A DNA stretch of 64,000 bases from positions 3,622,633-3,686,632 of the forward strand of contig OZ026549.1 in the NCBI GenBank assembly GCA_964020155.1, written 5' to 3'. Of this stretch, positions 60,190 through 64,000 are shown in pieces; position 1 is the stretch's first letter, and the number at the start of each line of letters is the position of its first letter. The notes under the pieces were generated by a model that saw only the letters and a program-made list of their open reading frames with translations, searched no databases and was not told the DNA's origin. The DNA comes from Chondrilla cf. caribensis (taxonomy: Eukaryota > Porifera > Demospongiae > Chondrillida > Chondrillidae). A program made the position numbers and the translations under genes.

Positions 60190-62196
60190 ATGAATAGACT
60201 GTCATGGAGTAGTTTTGTATTGGGACATCCTATTGATGACTTACACTTGCAAAATCACCTCAAATGGGCAATAATTGAAGGTGATTTAAGCCTAATCACA
60301 ACCTTATTAGATAGAGGTCATCCTGTGAATGTTGTGAACAGTGATGGTTCCACTCTGCTCCATTGTGCTGCCCAAGGTGGTCATGTAGAAGTGATAAGGG
60401 AGCTAGTTGATCGAGGTTGTAATGTGAATGCTGTCGACAATAATGGATGCAGTCCCCTCCATGATGCTGCTAGTCTTGGTAGAAAAGAAGCAGTTCTTGA
60501 ATTGATTCATCTAGGATCAAATACGTCACTGGTTGCTGGTCCTCGTGGTACCCCTCTCCATCTGGCAGTACTGAATGGTCATCTTGAGACTGTTGTTGCC
60601 ATGATAGATGAAGGATGTCCGATAGATGCTGTTGACAGTAATGGTTCCACTCTGCTCCATTTTGCTGCCCAAGGTGGTCATGTAGAAGTGATAAGGGAGC
60701 TGGTTGATAGAGGTTGTAATGTGAACGCTGTCAAATATAATGGATGTAGTCCCCTCCATTATGCTGCTAGTAATGGTAGAAAAGAAGCAGCTGTGGAATT
60801 GATTCATCTAGGATCAAATACGTCACTGGTTGCTGGTCCCTATGGTACCCCTCTCCATCAAGCAGTACTGTATGGTCATCTTGAGACTGTTGTTGCCATG
60901 ATAGATGAAGGTTGTCCGATAGATGCTGTAGACAGTGATGGTGACACTCTGCTCCATTCTGCTGCCCAAGGTGGTCATGTAGTAGTGATAAGGGAGCTGG
61001 TTGATAGAGGTTGTGATGTGAATGCTGTTGATAATTATGGATGTAGTCCCCTCCACTCTGCTGCTAGTAATGGTAGAAAAGAAGCAGTTCATGAATTGAT
61101 TCATTTAGGATCAAACATGTCACTGGTTGCTGGTACCTATGGTACCCCTCTCCATCAAGCAGTAGTGAAAGGTCATCTTGAGACTGTTGTTGCCATGATA
61201 GATGAAGGTTGTCCGATAGATGCTGTGAACAGTAATGGTTCCACTCTGCTCCATTGTGCTGCGGTAGGTGGTCATGTAGAAGTGATAAGGGAGCTAGTTG
61301 ATCGAGGTTGTAATGTGAATGCTGTCGTCAATAACGGATGTAGTCCCCTCCACTATGCTGCTAGTTACTGTAATGGTAGAAAAGAAACAGTTCTTGAATT
61401 GATTCATCTAGGATCAAACATGTCACTGTTTGCTGGTCCCTATGGTACCCCTCTCCATCTAGCAGTACTGAATGGTCATCTTGAGACTGTTGTTGCCATG
61501 ATAGATGAAGGTTGTCCGATAGATGCTGTGAACAGTGATGGTTCCACTCTGCTCCATTTTGCTGCCCAAGGTGGTCATGTAGAAGTGATAAGGGAGCTAG
61601 TTGATCGAGGTTGTAATGTGCATGCTGTCAAAAATAACGGATGCAGTCCCCTCCATGCTGCTGCTAGTAATGGTAGAAAAGAAGCAGTTCTAGAATTAAT
61701 TCATCTGGGATCAAACACGTCACTGGTTGCTGGTCCCTATGGTACCCCTCTCCATCAAGCAGCACTGAATGGTCATCTTGAGACTGTTGTTGCCATGTTA
61801 GATGAAGGTTGTCCGATATATGCTGTAAGCAATCATGGTTTGACAGTTCTTCATTCAGCAATTGCTGGTGGGAATATTGACATTATAAGAGAACTGGTAG
61901 TGAGAGGTTTTGATATTGGACCTGCTCAAGAGGGCAACTATGTTGAAGAACTAACTCCTTTGGAGGCAGCTATCACATCTGGTGAAGGGTGCCAATTAGG
62001 TCCCATGTGTACTACATTGGGGTTGTTTGACAAAGCAAGGCCTATAGACCTAGCTGATGTATTGATGCCACTTTGTGAAAGACGCTTTGTTGATCAGAAT
62101 AGACTGCTTTGCTTAGCTGCTATACCTGGAGACAGTCAATTTTTTGACAAATTCATTTCAATTTCTGAGCAAATCCTTAGTGTGAAACATTTCTGA
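60190..62196 (+). CDS. Ankyrin-repeat protein 1, with three-repeat superunits
   Basis: A coding exon of 668 residues from ATG 60190, chosen because it is conserved as ATG in gene 2 and follows an in-phase acceptor. After a short leader it has about 17 ankyrin repeats. Most are arranged as five superunits of three repeats (99 residues), starting at nucleotides 60346, 60643, 60940, 61237 and 61540. The repeat types are STLLHxAAQGGHVEVIRELVDRG, CSPLHxAASNGRKEAVLELIHLG and GTPLHxAVLNGHLETVVAMIDEG. The fourth unit has two extra residues (YC). The C-terminus is a unique segment of about 95 residues (from ELTPLEAAITSGEG). Ankyrin arrays are protein-binding scaffolds, and the partner is unknown. No death fold, membrane segment or enzyme domain is visible. 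The stop codon lies 1-2 bp from a duplication junction, so the C-terminus may be truncated relative to the ancestral gene. Confidence 0.88.
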   Translation: MNRLSWSSFVLGHPIDDLHLQNHLKWAIIEGDLSLITTLLDRGHPVNVVNSDGSTLLHCAAQGGHVEVIRELVDRGCNVNAVDNNGCSPLHDAASLGRKEAVLELIHLGSNTSLVAGPRGTPLHLAVLNGHLETVVAMIDEGCPIDAVDSNGSTLLHFAAQGGHVEVIRELVDRGCNVNAVKYNGCSPLHYAASNGRKEAAVELIHLGSNTSLVAGPYGTPLHQAVLYGHLETVVAMIDEGCPIDAVDSDGDTLLHSAAQGGHVVVIRELVDRGCDVNAVDNYGCSPLHSAASNGRKEAVHELIHLGSNMSLVAGTYGTPLHQAVVKGHLETVVAMIDEGCPIDAVNSNGSTLLHCAAVGGHVEVIRELVDRGCNVNAVVNNGCSPLHYAASYCNGRKETVLELIHLGSNMSLFAGPYGTPLHLAVLNGHLETVVAMIDEGCPIDAVNSDGSTLLHFAAQGGHVEVIRELVDRGCNVHAVKNNGCSPLHAAASNGRKEAVLELIHLGSNTSLVAGPYGTPLHQAALNGHLETVVAMLDEGCPIYAVSNHGLTVLHSAIAGGNIDIIRELVVRGFDIGPAQEGNYVEELTPLEAAITSGEGCQLGPMCTTLGLFDKARPIDLADVLMPLCERRFVDQNRLLCLAAIPGDSQFFDKFISISEQILSVKHF

Positions 62197-62197
62197 T

Positions 62198-63192
62198 AGC
62201 CTCAATACTCACGAAGATACGTGTGTCACGTAATTGCTCAGTTACTTTCAGCTATATTCAGCTAGCGCAGTATGGGTGAGGTAGAGAAAATTCATTGATC
62301 CTTTAATGTCGGCATTACACGGAACGCATGCCAGTATGGTAGTACCTAAATATAGATATTACTCGTAACTATCTATATTTAGGCACAGGCGTGCTGACAT
62401 ATTCGGAAACTTATTCCCACCCATCGCCTGACTCATCACTTCCAGGAACACGTTATAGGTCTACGCCCAGTCAGTATGATCGATCGTCTTCATACATTTG
62501 TCTATCGCACCAATGCCTATTCACACGAGGTGAGGTTTGTTGTTGAGTAATCGTAATACAAGAAAGTTGTTATTATAATCCCAGAATACTATAAGGTGCT
62601 GTATCAAAGAGTGGTGTAGACTAGCTATCTGTGAGGATGTAGCTAAGACCATATTATAGCGGTGAAGTTGTTGATATTATTTCAGCTGACAAGATGGTTT
62701 GTACTTTGGAATATCCCTGACTGATCAATGACATTCTCATTTTTAAGAATGTACGTCCCTCACTTCTCCACGAAATCCTGATTTTTTGTGTGAACACAGT
62801 CCCAAGCTCTTTGCAGACCTGACAGGTTGACACTAATATTTCAGTTATTTGCTTAAGTAAGAGTCCCTAAGTGTGACAAGAGCAGTCTCAATTGAAAGAT
62901 TCCAGATCAAATCTGTTCGGTAACTGCTCGACCTAATAAAGTGATAATGTGCTTCCAGTTTCATGATCACCCACTCAATTTACTTCTATGATTGATCAAT
63001 ATTTATTTTTAATAGATCAATTGATTGATATCAACTTATGGTTGATTCAAAATTTACAGCTGTAATAAACAGAACTGTGATGTTACTATTTATGCATTAT
63101 TTATTAGAGACCAATCATATATTGATTACATCCAAAGTATCTGTTATTTCCCTATTGCAGTTCTTCAAATATTGACATCTGGCCATTGTGAG
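62198..63192 (+). promoter_or_regulatory. 5' flank of ankyrin gene 2 (duplicon copy B, empty transposon sites)
   Basis: Colinear with copy A from AGCCTCAATACTCACGAAGA onward, including the hairpin, the presumed 5' exon donor (CACACGAG|GTGAGG near 62531) and the acceptor CTATTGCAG near 63160. It lacks both elements present in copy A. Confidence 0.7.
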
Positions 63193-64000
63193 ATGGATAG
63201 ACTGTCATGGAGTAGTTTTGTATTGGGACATCCTATTGATGACTTACACTTGCAAAATCACCTCAAATGGGCAATAATTGAAGGTGATTTAAGCCTAATC
63301 ACAACCTTATTAGATAGAGGTCGTCCTGTGAATGTTGTGAACAGTGATGGTTCCACTCTGCTCCATTGTGCTGCCCAAGGTGGTCATGTAGAAGTGATAA
63401 GGGAGCTAGTTGATAGAGGTTGTGATTTGAATGCTGTCAACAATAATGGATGCAGTCCCCTCCATGATGCTGCTAGTAATGGTAGAAAAGAAGCAGTTCT
63501 TGAATTAATTAATCTAGGATCTAACATGTCACTGGTTGCTGGTCCTCGTGGTACCCCACTCCATCAAGCAGTACTGAATAATCATCTTGAGACTGTTGTT
63601 GCCATGATAGAAGCAGGTTGTCCGATAGATGCTGTGAACAGTAATGGTTTCACTCTGCTCCATTTTGCTGCCCGAGGTGGTCATGTAGAAGTGATAAGGG
63701 AGCTAGTTGATAGAGGTTGTGATTTGAATGCTGTCAAAAATAACGGATGCAGTCCCCTCCATGATGCTGCTAGTAATGGTAGAAAAGAAGCAGTTCTGGA
63801 ATTGATTCATCTAGGATCAAACATGTCACTGGTTGCTGGTCCTCGTGGTACCCCTCTCCATCAAGCAGTACTGTGTGGTCATCTTGAGACTGTTGTTGTC
63901 ATGATAGATGAAGGTTGTGCGATAGATACTGTAGACAGTGATGGTTCCACTCTGCTCCATTTTGCTGCCCGAGGTGGTCATGTAGAAGTGATAAGGGAGC
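63193..64000 (+). CDS. Ankyrin-repeat protein 2 (partial, runs off the window)
   Basis: A frame open from ATG 63193 to the window end, 269 codons, beginning MDRLSWSSFVLGHPIDDLHL, nearly identical to gene 1. Superunits start at 63349, 63646 and 63943 with the same 297-bp period. Differences include CDLNAV for CNVNAV and ARGG for AQGG. The 3' part lies outside the window, so its C-terminus, which could show what gene 1 has lost, is not visible. Confidence 0.9.
   Translation, partial: MDRLSWSSFVLGHPIDDLHLQNHLKWAIIEGDLSLITTLLDRGRPVNVVNSDGSTLLHCAAQGGHVEVIRELVDRGCDLNAVNNNGCSPLHDAASNGRKEAVLELINLGSNMSLVAGPRGTPLHQAVLNNHLETVVAMIEAGCPIDAVNSNGFTLLHFAARGGHVEVIRELVDRGCDLNAVKNNGCSPLHDAASNGRKEAVLELIHLGSNMSLVAGPRGTPLHQAVLCGHLETVVVMIDEGCAIDTVDSDGSTLLHFAARGGHVEVIRE

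Noticed and set aside
60526..61104. Pair of similar 93-residue minus-strand frames
   Set aside because: They are antisense shadows of the ankyrin superunits. Their similarity just mirrors the 297-bp repeat.
60346..61836. Regularly spaced near-identical repeats, CRISPR-like at first glance
   Set aside because: The repeats are coding, with a 99-residue ankyrin period and no unique spacers. The genome is eukaryotic.

Overview
The window looks like nuclear DNA of an invertebrate animal, most likely a demosponge close to Amphimedon queenslandica. That assignment is an inference: most genes are split by short AT-rich introns with GT-AG borders, and the gene set mixes metazoan families (SNM1 nuclease, CARD-NACHT-LRR receptor, dynein-type heavy chain, 7TM receptors, ankyrin genes) with introns crowded with TACGTA-type motifs, CA/TG arrays and small inverted-repeat transposons. 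No prokaryotic operon, CRISPR array, rRNA or tRNA was recognised. Layout, left to right. 0-1.5 kb: last exons of an unrecognised gene with a basic tail (+). 2.2-5.0 kb: two tandem intronless PHOSPHO2-like HAD phosphatase genes (-), whose sequence pattern suggests gene conversion. 5.2-7.2 kb: degenerate repeats, a long TG-rich array, a 38-bp perfect palindrome and a MITE. 7.4-8.4 kb: a decayed PIF/Harbinger transposase. 9.3-12.6 kb: a complete eight-exon SNM1A/DCLRE1A-like DNA crosslink-repair nuclease (+), with a PCNA-binding (PIP) motif in front of the nuclease core. 13.5-19.5 kb: a complete CARD-NACHT-LRR innate immune receptor (NLR) gene (+), modelled as 953 residues. 20.3-57.8 kb is dominated by one very large multi-exon minus-strand gene encoding a divergent dynein heavy chain. 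Tail, linker, six-AAA ring, stalk and microtubule-binding domain can all be followed in order. The AAA1 motor site has lost its Walker A/B chemistry, AAA4 is also degenerate, AAA2 and AAA3 keep intact P-loops, and the protein stops just after AAA6. This fits a DNHD1-type pseudo-motor. An RFX-type X-box about 35 bp upstream of its start codon suggests a cilium/flagellum gene. One ~6.9 kb intron of this gene contains, on the opposite strand, a small cluster of single-exon 7TM receptor genes: two intact copies and one pseudogene. Several foldback/MITE elements sit in this and other introns. 58.3-64 kb: a tandem duplication of an ankyrin-repeat gene (+). The first copy is complete and the second runs off the window. 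Because the 5' flanks are also duplicated, copy B preserves the empty target sites of two transposons inserted in copy A, which shows TA target-site duplications directly. No wholly new system can be claimed. The most unusual items are the motor-dead, C-terminally shortened dynein with its X-box and nested receptor genes, the paralogue-defined empty sites, the PHOSPHO2 conversion tract, and the set of near-perfect palindromes.
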